Numbered from the stretch's first letter, positions 14,688 to 23,019 are shown. The stretch: DNA of 40,927 bases from Bacillota bacterium (GCA_023511565.1 JAIMBE010000005.1:1-40927); one strand, 5' to 3'. Program-made: numbers and translations. Notes: generated by a model from the letters alone, not told the origin.

Positions 14688-16032
14688 CCGCATCAACGAC
14701 GACCTGCTGCGACCGGTGCTGGAAACCTCGCCGCGGTTCTATCTGGCTGTGGTGCTGGTCGGCCTGGTGGCGGCGCTGGGGTTTGTGGCCTGGGGGTATC
14801 AGATCTGGAATGGGATCGGCGTGGCGGGCATCAGCCGACCGGTGTTTTGGGGCTTCTACATCACCAACTTCGTCTTCTGGATCGGGATCAGTCATGCCGG
14901 CACGCTGATCTCCGCGATTCTGCGGCTGGCCAACGCCGGCTGGCGCCGTCCGGTGACGCGTTGCGCGGAGGCCATCACCGTGTTCGCCCTGATGATCGGC
15001 GCGATGTTTCCGCTGATCCACTTGGGACGGCCGTGGCTGGCGTTCTGGCTGTTCCCGTATCCGAACGAGCGCGGGTTGTGGCCGAACTTCCGGTCGCCGC
15101 TGCTGTGGGATTTCTTTGCCATCAACACCTATCTGCTGGGCAGCTTCCTGTTTCTTCTGCTGCCGATGCTGCCCGACTTTGCTCTGGTGCGCGACCGCGC
15201 ACGCGGTTGGCGCCAGCGCGTCTATGGCTGGCTGGCACTGGGCTGGGAAGGTACGCCGCGGCAGTGGCACCGGCTGGAGACGGCCATGCACATCATGGCG
15301 GTGCTCATCATTCCGGTGGCTGTTTCGGTGCATTCGATCGTGTCCTTCGACTTTGCGATGTCGCCGGTACCGATGTGGCATTCCACGATCTTCGCCCCGT
15401 ACTTCGTTGCCGGGGCGATTTTCAGCGGCCTTGCTGCGTTGATTCTGGCGATGGCCCTGCTGCGCAAACTCTTACACCTGGAGGAGTATCTGCGAACGGA
15501 ACACTTCAGCAATCTGGGCAAGTTGCTGCTCGTGATGAGTCTACTGTGGTTCTACTTTATCTTCGCCGAGCGGCTGACCGTGTGGTACGGCAACGACCCG
15601 GCGGAGATGGCGGTGTTTCGTGCGACGCAGTCCGGGCCCTACGCGCCACTGTTCTGGGTCATGGTGTTCTGCAACTTTTTGTTGCCGGTGCCGCTGCTGA
15701 CCATCCCGCGGCTGCGCACGATTGCCAGCACGGTGGTCGCTGCGCTCGGCGTGGTGGTCGGCATGTGGCTGGAACGGTTCCTGATCATCGTGCCCGCGCT
15801 AGCGCACAAGTTCCTGCCGTACAGTTGGGGCACGTACGCGCCGACCTGGGTGGAAATCACCATCACCGTGGCAACGTTCGCGGGCATGGTGCTGCTCTAC
15901 ATGCTGTTCGCGAAACTGGTGCCGGTCATTTCGGTATGGGAGTGGAAAGTGGGCCGCCACCCGCTTGCGGAGCAACGGGCAGAGATTTCTCCAGCAGTGG
16001 CGAAAACGGTTGCGCCGGAGGGGTCCGCGTGA
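14671..16032 (+). CDS. NrfD/PsrC-like integral membrane quinol subunit (ActC-like)
   Basis: The 453-residue protein has about ten transmembrane helices and the NrfD signatures FWGFYITNFVFWIGISHAG, MFPLIHLGRPW, WDFFAINTYLLGSFLF, IIPVAVSVHSIVSFDFA and LWFYFIFAERLTVWYGN. In ACIII, ActC binds menaquinol at the periplasmic side, and conserved His/Asp/Arg residues in these helices are proposed for quinol binding and proton movement. I chose ATG 14671 rather than the longer open frame from 14554, which runs inside the ferredoxin gene out of frame. The stop overlaps the next start (GTGA). Confidence 0.92.
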   Translation: MEKTASRINDDLLRPVLETSPRFYLAVVLVGLVAALGFVAWGYQIWNGIGVAGISRPVFWGFYITNFVFWIGISHAGTLISAILRLANAGWRRPVTRCAEAITVFALMIGAMFPLIHLGRPWLAFWLFPYPNERGLWPNFRSPLLWDFFAINTYLLGSFLFLLLPMLPDFALVRDRARGWRQRVYGWLALGWEGTPRQWHRLETAMHIMAVLIIPVAVSVHSIVSFDFAMSPVPMWHSTIFAPYFVAGAIFSGLAALILAMALLRKLLHLEEYLRTEHFSNLGKLLLVMSLLWFYFIFAERLTVWYGNDPAEMAVFRATQSGPYAPLFWVMVFCNFLLPVPLLTIPRLRTIASTVVAALGVVVGMWLERFLIIVPALAHKFLPYSWGTYAPTWVEITITVATFAGMVLLYMLFAKLVPVISVWEWKVGRHPLAEQRAEISPAVAKTVAPEGSA

Positions 16033-16550
16033 ACGCCATCTATGGAGTGTACGCCGAGCCTGCCTCCGCTCAGCGCGCTGTGGAAGGGTTGCGCGCGGCG
16101 GGACTGCCCGAAACCTCCCTGCTGGTGCTTTCCGCTGAGCCTTGGGGAGAATACGAGTTTGGTGCGTATCGCCGACACAGTCGGATGCCGTGGCTAGCCG
16201 CCTGCGGCGGTTTCCTGGGCGGAGTGGTGGGATTTGCTCTGGTCGCCGGGACGCAGCAGTCTTGGCCGCTCCGCACCGGCGGCATGCCCATTGTGACGTT
16301 GTGGTCGGCGGGCATCATCACCTACGAAATGACGATGCTCGGAGCCATTCTCGCCACCGTCCTCACGTTGTTCGTCTCGTCGCGGCTGTGGCCAGCTCGC
16401 CAGCCGAGGCTCACGGATCCGGCACTGGCGGATGGGTTCATCGTGGTCGGCGCCAGTGAGCCGCCCGACCACCTCCGGGCGGAGATCGAGCGGCGACTGC
16501 GGGAAGCCGGCAGCGAAGGGATCAAAACAGTCCCCGGATCGGCATGCTAG
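16029..16550 (+). CDS. DUF3341 protein, ActD-like subunit
   Basis: The GTG at 16029 overlaps the NrfD stop and opens 173 residues. The N-terminus is an ActD-type ferredoxin-like domain (AIYGVYAEPASAQRAVEGLRAAG), then YRRHSRMPWLAACGGFLGGVVGFAL and MTMLGAILATVLTLFVSS form two membrane helices around a loop with the conserved PIVTLWS. A soluble C-terminal part (ADGFIVVGASEPPDHLRAEIERRLREAGSE, split here as DGFIVVG and the following helix) ends the protein. DUF3341 is the ActD subunit of alternative complex III and relatives. No ActE or ActF gene and no oxidase gene follows; the operon ends here. Confidence 0.85.
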   Translation: MNAIYGVYAEPASAQRAVEGLRAAGLPETSLLVLSAEPWGEYEFGAYRRHSRMPWLAACGGFLGGVVGFALVAGTQQSWPLRTGGMPIVTLWSAGIITYEMTMLGAILATVLTLFVSSRLWPARQPRLTDPALADGFIVVGASEPPDHLRAEIERRLREAGSEGIKTVPGSAC

Positions 16551-16693
16551 GCTGCCCCGGGCAGTTCTGGGCGAAGCCGTATGGGTCCGGGCTAGAGGAA
16601 ATCTGAATCCTTTTGCTGCGGCCCAGTATCGTATCTTTGCAGGGCCAGAGTCGTTTCCAGGGTCATGTTCCACCGTGCTTGGAGGGCAAGCAA

Positions 16694-17392
16694 TTGCCAA
16701 ATCGGAAGTACAGTTTTTCACCGGCGCAGGATGAAGATGGTCCGCTGGTCGAACGCACACTGGAAGGGGACCGGCAGGCCTATGAGCAGCTCGTGCGGAA
16801 ACACGAAAAGCGCGTGTTCCGCACCACGATTGCGATTCTGGGTGAGCTGGCCGATGCCGAAGAAGCCATGCAGGAAACGTTTCTGAAAGCGTACCAGAAC
16901 CTGCATACCTTCCGGCGGGATGCGCGTTTTACCACGTGGCTGACGCGCATTGCGGTGAACGAATCGCTGCAGATTCTCCGCCGCCGGCGTGATACGGCTG
17001 CGCTGGATGACCCGGAAACCGCACCGCAAAACCTCCGGCCCCACCGCGTCGAGGAGTGGTACGCCAATCCTGAGCGGCACTATGCGGCGGCGGAGCTGAA
17101 GCGCATTGTCGAAGAAGCCATCCGTGCGCTGCCGCCGACCTATCGTGTGGTCCTTCTGTTGCGAGATGTCGAAGAGCTGAGCACGGAAGAAACCGCTGCG
17201 GCCCTGGGACTTTCGATTCCAGCGACGAAGTCGCGCGTGTTGCGCGCCCGGCTGATGGTGCGCGAAGCGCTGGCCGCGTATTTCGAAAAACCGCCAACGC
17301 TGCGTTCGCGCCTGCGTCGCGCCACCAGCATGGTACGCAACATGATGGCCATGGCTTTGGAGCGGCCCGGCGGTTGGTTTGGTGGGAGGTAG
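16694..17392 (+). CDS. ECF-type sigma factor
   Basis: TTG 16694 has GGAGGG (16681-16686) at ideal distance and gives 232 residues. Region 2 is clear (YEQLVRKHEKRVFRTTIAIL, DAEEAMQETFLKAYQNL and TWLTRIAVNESLQILRRRR). Region 4 follows (AIRALPPTYRVVLLLRDVEELSTEE, AALGLSIPATKSRVLRAR). There is no region 1 or 3, as expected of extracytoplasmic-function sigma factors. The tail after region 4 (about 40 residues, RSRLRRATSMVRNMMAMALE) is longer than usual. The anti-sigma follows within 3 bp. ECF factors often control their own operon and a nearby envelope gene, here perhaps the secreted protein and DUF3179 genes. Confidence 0.93.
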   Translation: MPNRKYSFSPAQDEDGPLVERTLEGDRQAYEQLVRKHEKRVFRTTIAILGELADAEEAMQETFLKAYQNLHTFRRDARFTTWLTRIAVNESLQILRRRRDTAALDDPETAPQNLRPHRVEEWYANPERHYAAAELKRIVEEAIRALPPTYRVVLLLRDVEELSTEETAAALGLSIPATKSRVLRARLMVREALAAYFEKPPTLRSRLRRATSMVRNMMAMALERPGGWFGGR

Positions 17393-17394
17393 CC

Positions 17395-17634
17395 GTGCTG
17401 ACCTGTCAGGAAGTGTTGGACAACTTGTCGTGTTACCTGGATGGCGAAGGCTCCGAAGAACTGCGGCGTGAGCTGGAACGTCACATCGCGCGCTGTGCGC
17501 AGTGCTTCGTGATTGTGGACACCACGAAGCAATCGCTGCGCATTATCGCGGATTGCGAGCCGTTTGAAGTGCCGCTGGCGACCAGCGCGCGACTCTACGA
17601 GCGGCTGGCCCATTTTTTTGCGGGTCTGTTGTGA
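17395..17634 (+). CDS. Zinc-finger anti-sigma factor (ZAS/zf-HC2), short
   Basis: GTG 17395 follows GGGAGGT and opens 79 residues. The ZAS motif is ERHIARCAQC (H-x3-C-x2-C) with an upstream Cys in LTCQEV and NLSCYLDGE before the finger. It lacks a transmembrane helix, so it is probably a soluble, zinc- or redox-switched anti-sigma like RsrA: cysteine oxidation would expel zinc and free the sigma factor. The start is in the sigma gene's shadow, 3 bp past its stop, so dosage is coupled. Confidence 0.85.
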   Translation: MLTCQEVLDNLSCYLDGEGSEELRRELERHIARCAQCFVIVDTTKQSLRIIADCEPFEVPLATSARLYERLAHFFAGLL

Positions 17635-17722
17635 GAGCGGCGCAGCACGTTCGCTTCGCTCACAGCGGCCCGGGGATCCCCGTGATGCAGTACCCAGATA
17701 TGGAGTTAAGGAGGCTCGAACC

Positions 17723-18103
17723 ATGAAACTGCTACGACAACTCCCGATTCTCGTTCTGGCTATGGCCATCGGCGCCGGCATCAGCGTGGCGCAGAAAGAG
17801 GTCACGCTGGAAGGCACGCTGGTGGACAGTAAGTGCTACCTGGCCATGAACGAGGCCGGCAACGACCACGGTGCGATGAAAGGTTGTGGAACCATGTGTC
17901 TGAAAGGTGGCACCCCCGGCGGGCTGCTGACCAAAGACAAGCAGTTCCACGCCATCCTCGCACCGTCCACTGCCCTGGCCGATTACGTCGGACAGGCAAT
18001 TCGTGTGCAAGGCTCGATCCACAACGGTTCTATCATGGCCAAGAAGGTGGAAGTCCGGAAAAACGGTCGGTGGGAAGAGATCAAGCTCGGCGCTATGATG
18101 TAG
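17723..18103 (+). CDS. Secreted protein with conserved cysteines, unknown function
   Basis: ATG 17723 has a strong TAAGGAGG site. The 126-residue product has a signal peptide ending near SVAQ (residue 23), then VTLEGTLVDSKCYLAMN, a His/Gly loop (NDHGAMKGCGTMCLKGG), GGLLTKDKQFHAILAPS and a beta-rich end (IRVQGSIHNGSIMAKKVEV). The strands and length suggest an OB-like barrel; the three Cys (K-C-Y, G-C-G, M-C-L) and His could bind metal or a heme-like ligand. I do not recognise a named family. It follows the anti-sigma gene by 88 bp and may be in the sigma regulon. Confidence 0.8.
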   Translation: MKLLRQLPILVLAMAIGAGISVAQKEVTLEGTLVDSKCYLAMNEAGNDHGAMKGCGTMCLKGGTPGGLLTKDKQFHAILAPSTALADYVGQAIRVQGSIHNGSIMAKKVEVRKNGRWEEIKLGAMM

Positions 18104-18262
18104 CGCCGCCGGAATTCCAGAATGTTGCAACGGTGTGGGGCCCGCGGAGAATGGCTCGGGAAGGGGTGGTGCGGGGGCTATCCTGACCCGGGTGGTCTTT
18201 GGCGGGCCCCGCAACTGCGGGACCCGGTTTCCGCAATGCGATCCAAAAGGCAGGATGCAGCC

Positions 18263-19321
18263 ATGCGGGTGAAGTTCGATGCGGCGGTTCGTGCCTTGCT
18301 GCTGGCCGCGGCCGTGACGGCGAGCGTTGTAGCCGTCAACGCGCAGCAGCCCTCGAGGACCGAGGAGCGGATCGGCGATGGCATCATGGTCACTGTGCTC
18401 CCTAAAGATGCCATCCCGGCGATCTGTAATCCCGAGTTCATTTCGCGAGAACAAGCCGAGCCGCTGATGGACGACGACGAGCCCGTGCTGGGTCTGGTGG
18501 ATCCGCAGACAGGTCAGGCCAGGGCGTATTCGCTGTGGCATCTGGACCGGCACGAAATCGTCAATGACCGGCTCGGGGGCAAGCCCATCGCGGTCACCTG
18601 GTGACCCCTGGCACACACGGGTGTCGTGTACACCCGCAACGTGGCGGGCCGGGAAATTGAGTTGGCCGTCAGCGGCAAGCTCTACAAAGACGCGCTGGTG
18701 ATGTACGATCGGGAGACAGGCACACTGTGGGCGCAGGTAGATGGTTCCGCGCTCCGCGGGCCACTCCAAGGACACCGCCTCGAAGAAATCCCTGCCGTGC
18801 AGGCTCCGTGGAGGCTCTGGAAGCAGCTTCATCCTGATACACTCGTGCTGCGCAAACCGGCGGGTGTGCGCGGCTCGCCCTATGCCGATTACTTCCGTGA
18901 CCCGAACCGTCAAGGGCTGTCTGGCACGCGGGGGGACAGCCGGCTGGGCGGCAAAGAGATGGTGATCGGGCTGCACGAAGCGGGTGACGCCGTGGCCATC
19001 GCTGTGGCCCGGTTAAAAACCGAGCCATTGGTGAACACCAAACTGAACCGCAAGCCGGTCATTGTGTTCTATGCGATCGGTGCGCAGACGGCAGCGGTGT
19101 TCCGTCCTTTCGCCGGAGGGCGCTGGCTGAATTTTCGGCTGGTGCGGCGCAAGGGGAGCGTGCATCTGGAAGACGCGGAGACAGGATCGCAGTGGTCCCC
19201 GCTCGAAGGGCGCGCGATCAGCGGTCCGCTTGCGGGGACGCAGCTCGAGCGCGTGCCCTACCTGCACAGTTTCTGGTATGCCTGGTCGGCCTACCGCCCG
19301 CAGACGCGCCTGCTCCGCTGA
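18263..19321 (+). CDS. DUF3179 protein with UGA at the conserved cysteine (candidate selenoprotein)
   Basis: ATG 18263 starts a signal peptide (RALLLAAAVTASVVAVNAQQ). The frame then reads as a textbook DUF3179 protein, including HEIVNDRLGGKPIAVTW, to a TGA at 18602-18604 (codon 114). It continues in the same frame PLAHTGVVYTRN, VSGKLYKDALVMYDRETGTL and HPDTLVL to the stop at 19321, 352 residues in all. Family members have W/Y-C-P-L-C here, so the UGA stands exactly on the first Cys, while the second Cys is Ala. A perfect 7-bp hairpin follows. There is no shift and no other lesion, and both halves keep family conservation, which argues for selenocysteine rather than a pseudogene. The function of DUF3179 is not established; an exported, UGA-bearing redox or metal site is inferred. 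It closes the sigma/anti-sigma cluster. Confidence 0.72.
18618..18636 (+). promoter_or_regulatory. Candidate bacterial SECIS hairpin of the DUF3179 gene
   Basis: CGGGUGU (18618-18624) and ACACCCG (18630-18636) pair perfectly around the 5-nt loop CGUGU, whose second base is G. The loop begins 21 nt after the UGA (20 nt between). Stem length, loop size, distance and loop G all fall within the described bacterial SECIS range and mirror the glutaredoxin hairpin. Confidence 0.62.
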
Positions 19322-19349
19322 GGTTGCCAACGTGGAATGGCTGTCTGGT

Positions 19350-19394
19350 CCGGCTCCACCAAGCCGGCGCGGCGCGTTGTGCGTTCTTGCACAA
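19350..19394. repeat. Two small inverted repeats after the DUF3179 gene
   Basis: CCGGCT-N6-AGCCGG (19350-19367) and TTGTGC-N6-GCACAA (19377-19382 with 19389-19394) stand in the 252-bp gap before the glucoamylase gene. The first may end transcription, though it has no T-run; the second looks like a regulator half-site pair. The rest of the gap holds nothing I can identify. Confidence 0.4.
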
Positions 19395-19573
19395 TTTGTG
19401 TTGAATCTTTCCGGGCTGCCCATCATCTGGAAGGATGATTAGCCACGCAGGTGCATCGGGGAGAGCTGCGCAGACCGTCCTCGCGGAAGCAGGCCGGTTG
19501 ACGGGGTTGAATCCCTGTCCCGCCGGGCAAATCCAATTCCTGAACGGGCGGGTGCAATCAGCAGGAGAGTAGC

Positions 19574-21958
19574 TTGCGAGAAATTGCATTCGGCGCTCCA
19601 GGTATTGAGCCGCGGTGGACATCCAGCTCCAAAGAGGGTGTGGGCACGGCGTATTCGACGGCAAGCCGCGTCTGGTTCACGCTTTCCCACGGCATTCTGA
19701 ACGAGATCTATTACCCCACCATTGACCGACCACAAACGCGCTACATGCAGCTTCTGATTACCGACGGAGCTACGTTCTTCCATGAAGAACGGCGGCATCT
19801 GCGCAGCACGGTCGAATATCTGCAGCGCGACACCCTTGGCTACCGCATTTGCAGCGAAGACCCCGAAGGGCGCTACCGCCTGCAGAAAGAAATCCTCTGT
19901 GACCCGCACCAGCCTTGCGTGCTGCTCCGCGCCCGACTCCAACCGGCGCCTGAATGGAAGGACAAGCTGCGCGTCTACGTTCTGCTGGCACCTCACCTCG
20001 AGGTGGGCGGATGGGGCAATTCGGCCTGCGTCGCTTCTGCCGCAGGCCAGCGAATCCTGCTCGCCTGGAAAAAACAGACCTGGCTGGCGCTGGGCGTCGA
20101 AGGCAGCTTTGCACGCGCTTCGTGTGGCTACGTAGGGGTCAGCGACGGCTGGCAGGACCTCCACGACAACCTGCAGATGGACTGGGAATTCGCGGCGGCG
20201 CTCGAGGGCAACATCGCTGTGCTGGGGCAGGTGGACCCTGCGGCGCTGCCGGAGTTCACTGTGGCCCTAGCCTTCGGCCCCAGCCGGCACGCCGCCATCA
20301 CCACGCTGATGCAATCGCTGGCGATTCCTTTTGCGCAGCATCGCGAAAAGTACATCGAGCAGTGGAACCGCGTTTGCTGCGATGTGGTGCCCCTTGACGA
20401 ACACGCCGGCGATGGCGGCCGCCTGTTCCGCATCAGCCACAGCCTGTTGCTGGCCCATGAGGACAAGACCTACGCGGGCGCCCTGATTGCTTCGGCCAGC
20501 ATTCCCTGGGGCGAAGCCAAAGGAGATGAAGACATCGGTGGCTATCACCTGGTTTGGACGCGCGACCTGGTCAACAGCGCAACCGGCCTGCTGGCCTGCG
20601 GCGATCAGATCACTCCGCAGCGCGCCCTTGTCTATTTGGCCTGCTCGCAGCGCGCTGACGGCGGGTTCCCGCAGAATTTCTGGCTTGACGGCACACCCTA
20701 CTGGAGCGCAATTCAACTGGACGAAGTGGCCTTTCCAGTGATGCTGGCCTGGCGACTGTGGAAGGCCGACGCGCTCGGCGCAATTGACCCCTACCCGATG
20801 GTTGTCTCGGCCGCTCGGTTTTTGATTCTCAACGGCCCGGCGACGGAGCAGGAACGCTGGGAAGAAAACGCCGGCTACTCACCCTCCACACTGGCCGCGA
20901 ACATTGCCGCGCTGGTCTGTGCGGCAGACTTCGCCCGCGCACGAAGCGATGAGGTTCTCGCCCGGTTTCTTGAGGATTACGCCGATTTTCTCGAGTCCCA
21001 TCTTGAACGCTGGACGGTCACGACCGACGGAACCCTGGTCGCCGGCATTCCCCGGCACTACATCCGCATCCATCCCGTCAATCCCGGAGACCCGTATGCT
21101 GAAGAAGACCCGAATCGGGGTTGGATCCAGATTCGAAATCGTCCGCCGGCCGAGCCGGCCTGGTTCCCGGCCAAAGACATCGTGGACGCGGGCTTTCTTG
21201 AACTGGTGCGCTACGGCATCCGCCGGCCCGGCGACCCGTTGATCGAGGATTCCCTCCGGGTCGTGGATGCGGTCTTAAAGGTCGACACGCCGGCTGGGCC
21301 ATGCTGGCATCGCTACAACCACGATGGGTATGGTTCCACCGCGGACGGCGGCCCTTTCCTCGGCTGGGGCGTCGGACGCGCCTGGCCGCTGCTGACCGGC
21401 GAACGCGGCCACTATGAACTGGCAGCAGGCCGCGACGCCCGCCTGTACTTGAACGCTCTGGAGCAGCTTGCCTCAAGTGGTGGCCTGTTGCCCGAGCAAG
21501 TCTGGGACGAGCCGGGTCACCCGCGACTGGGCCGCCCGGCCGGCAGCGCCATGCCCTTGATGTGGGCCCACGCTGAGTACATCAAACTGTTGCGCTCCAT
21601 TACCGATGGCCAGGTGTTTGATTGCATCCCGGTGGTGGCCGAACGCTACCTGAAGCGCCGCGGTCGCAAAGACCTCGAGGTGTGGAAGCCGAACCGCCGG
21701 CCGCGCCGCGTCGCGGCCGGACAAACCCTGCGCGTGCAGGCGCCGAAAGCATTCCGCCTCCACTGGACCCTGAACGGATGGAGCACGATCCACGATACGA
21801 TGGCTGCGGATACCGCACTGGGAATTTACTTCGTGGATGTGCCTGTGCCTCGCTCGCAAACCGCTCCGGTACAGTTTACGCTTTTCTGGACCGACGAAGA
21901 TCGCTGGCACGGAGAAGATTTCACGGTCGCTGTAGAAGCTGCAGAAAAGGGTGCATAG
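19574..21958 (+). CDS. GH15 glucoamylase / glucodextranase-like enzyme
   Basis: The 794-residue protein starts at TTG 19574 with AGGAGAG in front. An N-terminal beta-sandwich (residues 1-270; SRVWFTLSHGILNEIYYPTID, LLITDGATFF) is joined to a six-helix (alpha/alpha) barrel: YHLVWTRDLVNSATGLLACG, DGGFPQNFWLDGTPYW, the acid Glu in ERWEENAGYSPSTLAA (near 430), and the base Glu in LLPEQVWDEPG (near 641). A small C-terminal domain (after 700) has a beta fold. GH15 enzymes release glucose from the non-reducing ends of alpha-glucans. No signal peptide is seen, so it probably acts inside the cell on glycogen, maltodextrin or trehalose-like stores. The glycosyltransferase gene overlaps its end. Confidence 0.93.
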   Translation: MREIAFGAPGIEPRWTSSSKEGVGTAYSTASRVWFTLSHGILNEIYYPTIDRPQTRYMQLLITDGATFFHEERRHLRSTVEYLQRDTLGYRICSEDPEGRYRLQKEILCDPHQPCVLLRARLQPAPEWKDKLRVYVLLAPHLEVGGWGNSACVASAAGQRILLAWKKQTWLALGVEGSFARASCGYVGVSDGWQDLHDNLQMDWEFAAALEGNIAVLGQVDPAALPEFTVALAFGPSRHAAITTLMQSLAIPFAQHREKYIEQWNRVCCDVVPLDEHAGDGGRLFRISHSLLLAHEDKTYAGALIASASIPWGEAKGDEDIGGYHLVWTRDLVNSATGLLACGDQITPQRALVYLACSQRADGGFPQNFWLDGTPYWSAIQLDEVAFPVMLAWRLWKADALGAIDPYPMVVSAARFLILNGPATEQERWEENAGYSPSTLAANIAALVCAADFARARSDEVLARFLEDYADFLESHLERWTVTTDGTLVAGIPRHYIRIHPVNPGDPYAEEDPNRGWIQIRNRPPAEPAWFPAKDIVDAGFLELVRYGIRRPGDPLIEDSLRVVDAVLKVDTPAGPCWHRYNHDGYGSTADGGPFLGWGVGRAWPLLTGERGHYELAAGRDARLYLNALEQLASSGGLLPEQVWDEPGHPRLGRPAGSAMPLMWAHAEYIKLLRSITDGQVFDCIPVVAERYLKRRGRKDLEVWKPNRRPRRVAAGQTLRVQAPKAFRLHWTLNGWSTIHDTMAADTALGIYFVDVPVPRSQTAPVQFTLFWTDEDRWHGEDFTVAVEAAEKGA

Positions 21959-22769
21959 GGACAAACTCCATTCCGCATTTTTCCAGGAAGGGACGGCGAC
22001 GGTCCGCCAGAGAGGTGCAACACTTCCGTCTGTGACCCCGCCGCCGGCTGTCGAGCTCCGCACTCGCGCGGCTCCTGACCTGCACGCCGAAGCGCCGCGC
22101 ATCGGCATCGTCGTGCCGGTGCTGAACGAAGCGGCGATCCTTCCCACTACGCTTACGAAATTGCGCGAGCTGGCGTGGGACTGCCCGGTCGTCGTGGCCG
22201 ACGGCGGCTCGTCCGACGGCTCGGTCGAAATCGCACGGCAGTTTTTCCACGTCGAGCGCTGCCCGGTGGCCGGCCGCGGTCCGCAGATGAACCGCGGCGC
22301 GCGTTGCCACGACGCCGACGTGCTCCTGTTCCTCCACGCCGACAGCGAATTGCCCACCGGCTGGCAGGCGCACATCCGCCACGCGTTGGCTGACCCGCGC
22401 GTCGCCGGCGGCTGCTTCCGCCTGGAATTCGACGTGCCCCGGCCGATGCTCCGCTTCTATTCCTGGTTCACGCGGTTCCCCGGCAGGTTTTTCCATTTCG
22501 GCGACCAGGGATTCTTCGTGCGCCGGGAAATTTTCTGGCGCCTGGGTGGCTTCCGCGAAGTACCGTTCCTCGAAGACGTGGACTTTCTGCGGCGGCTGCG
22601 GCGGTACGGAGAATTCGCCGTGCTGCCGGCGGCGGTGCGGACTTCAGCACGGCGGTTTCTCCGCCACGGCACCGTCCGACAGCAGCTCCGCAACATTGCG
22701 CTGGTTGTGCTGTTTGAACTCGGCGCCTCACCCGCGCAACTCGCGCGGCTTTACCCCCACAGCCGCTGA
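21951..22769 (+). CDS. Family 2 glycosyltransferase (TIGR04283-like)
   Basis: The GT-A fold is clear: IGIVVPVLNEAAILPTTLTKL, VVVADGGSSDGSVEIA, GPQMNRGARCHDADVLLFLHADSELP (with the metal-binding H-A-D), RVAGGCFRLEFD, and GDQGFFVRREIFWRLGGF with the catalytic acidic EDVDFLRRL. This layout (272 residues or fewer, no membrane helix) is that of TIGR04283 glycosyltransferases, a group named from arsenosugar gene clusters; the acceptor is unknown here. The open frame starts with GTG 21951, overlapping the previous gene by 8 bp; GTG 22032 is an alternative. Neither has a good ribosome site, so coupling to the upstream gene is likely. Confidence 0.87.
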   Translation: MHRDKLHSAFFQEGTATVRQRGATLPSVTPPPAVELRTRAAPDLHAEAPRIGIVVPVLNEAAILPTTLTKLRELAWDCPVVVADGGSSDGSVEIARQFFHVERCPVAGRGPQMNRGARCHDADVLLFLHADSELPTGWQAHIRHALADPRVAGGCFRLEFDVPRPMLRFYSWFTRFPGRFFHFGDQGFFVRREIFWRLGGFREVPFLEDVDFLRRLRRYGEFAVLPAAVRTSARRFLRHGTVRQQLRNIALVVLFELGASPAQLARLYPHSR

Positions 22770-22915
22770 CCTCCGCCGGGCGCAGCCAGGCCGCAGGAAT
22801 CACGGGGCAGGAAGAGTCGAAGCTGTGGCGACAACACCTGGGCGCCGGCTGCGCGGCAGCTTATTGATCCTGTTGCCGGCCGCTGCCTCAGCGGGAGAGT
22901 TTTGATCATCCGGGT

Positions 22916-22935
22916 GCGCAGGCTGAAGCCTGCGC
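22916..22935. repeat. REP-like palindrome
   Basis: GCGCAGGCT-GA-AGCCTGCGC is a perfect 9-bp inverted repeat with the same core as the copy at thiE (6681-6696). It lies in the 250-bp gap between the convergent glycosyltransferase and AI-2E genes. Nothing else is recognised in that gap. Confidence 0.65.
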
Positions 22936-23019
22936 CACTGAAGAAAGGCCGCGAAGTCGCGGGCGGCACCCGCTGTCCCAGGGAGCCCCCGGTGCTGCCA
23001 GCGCCTGCCGTGCCTGCTT

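Noticed and set aside
18626-19321. Separate gene starting at GTG 18626 downstream of the UGA
   Set aside because: It is in the same frame as 18263-18601, lacks a ribosome site and completes the same DUF3179 domain, so one gene with an internal UGA is simpler.
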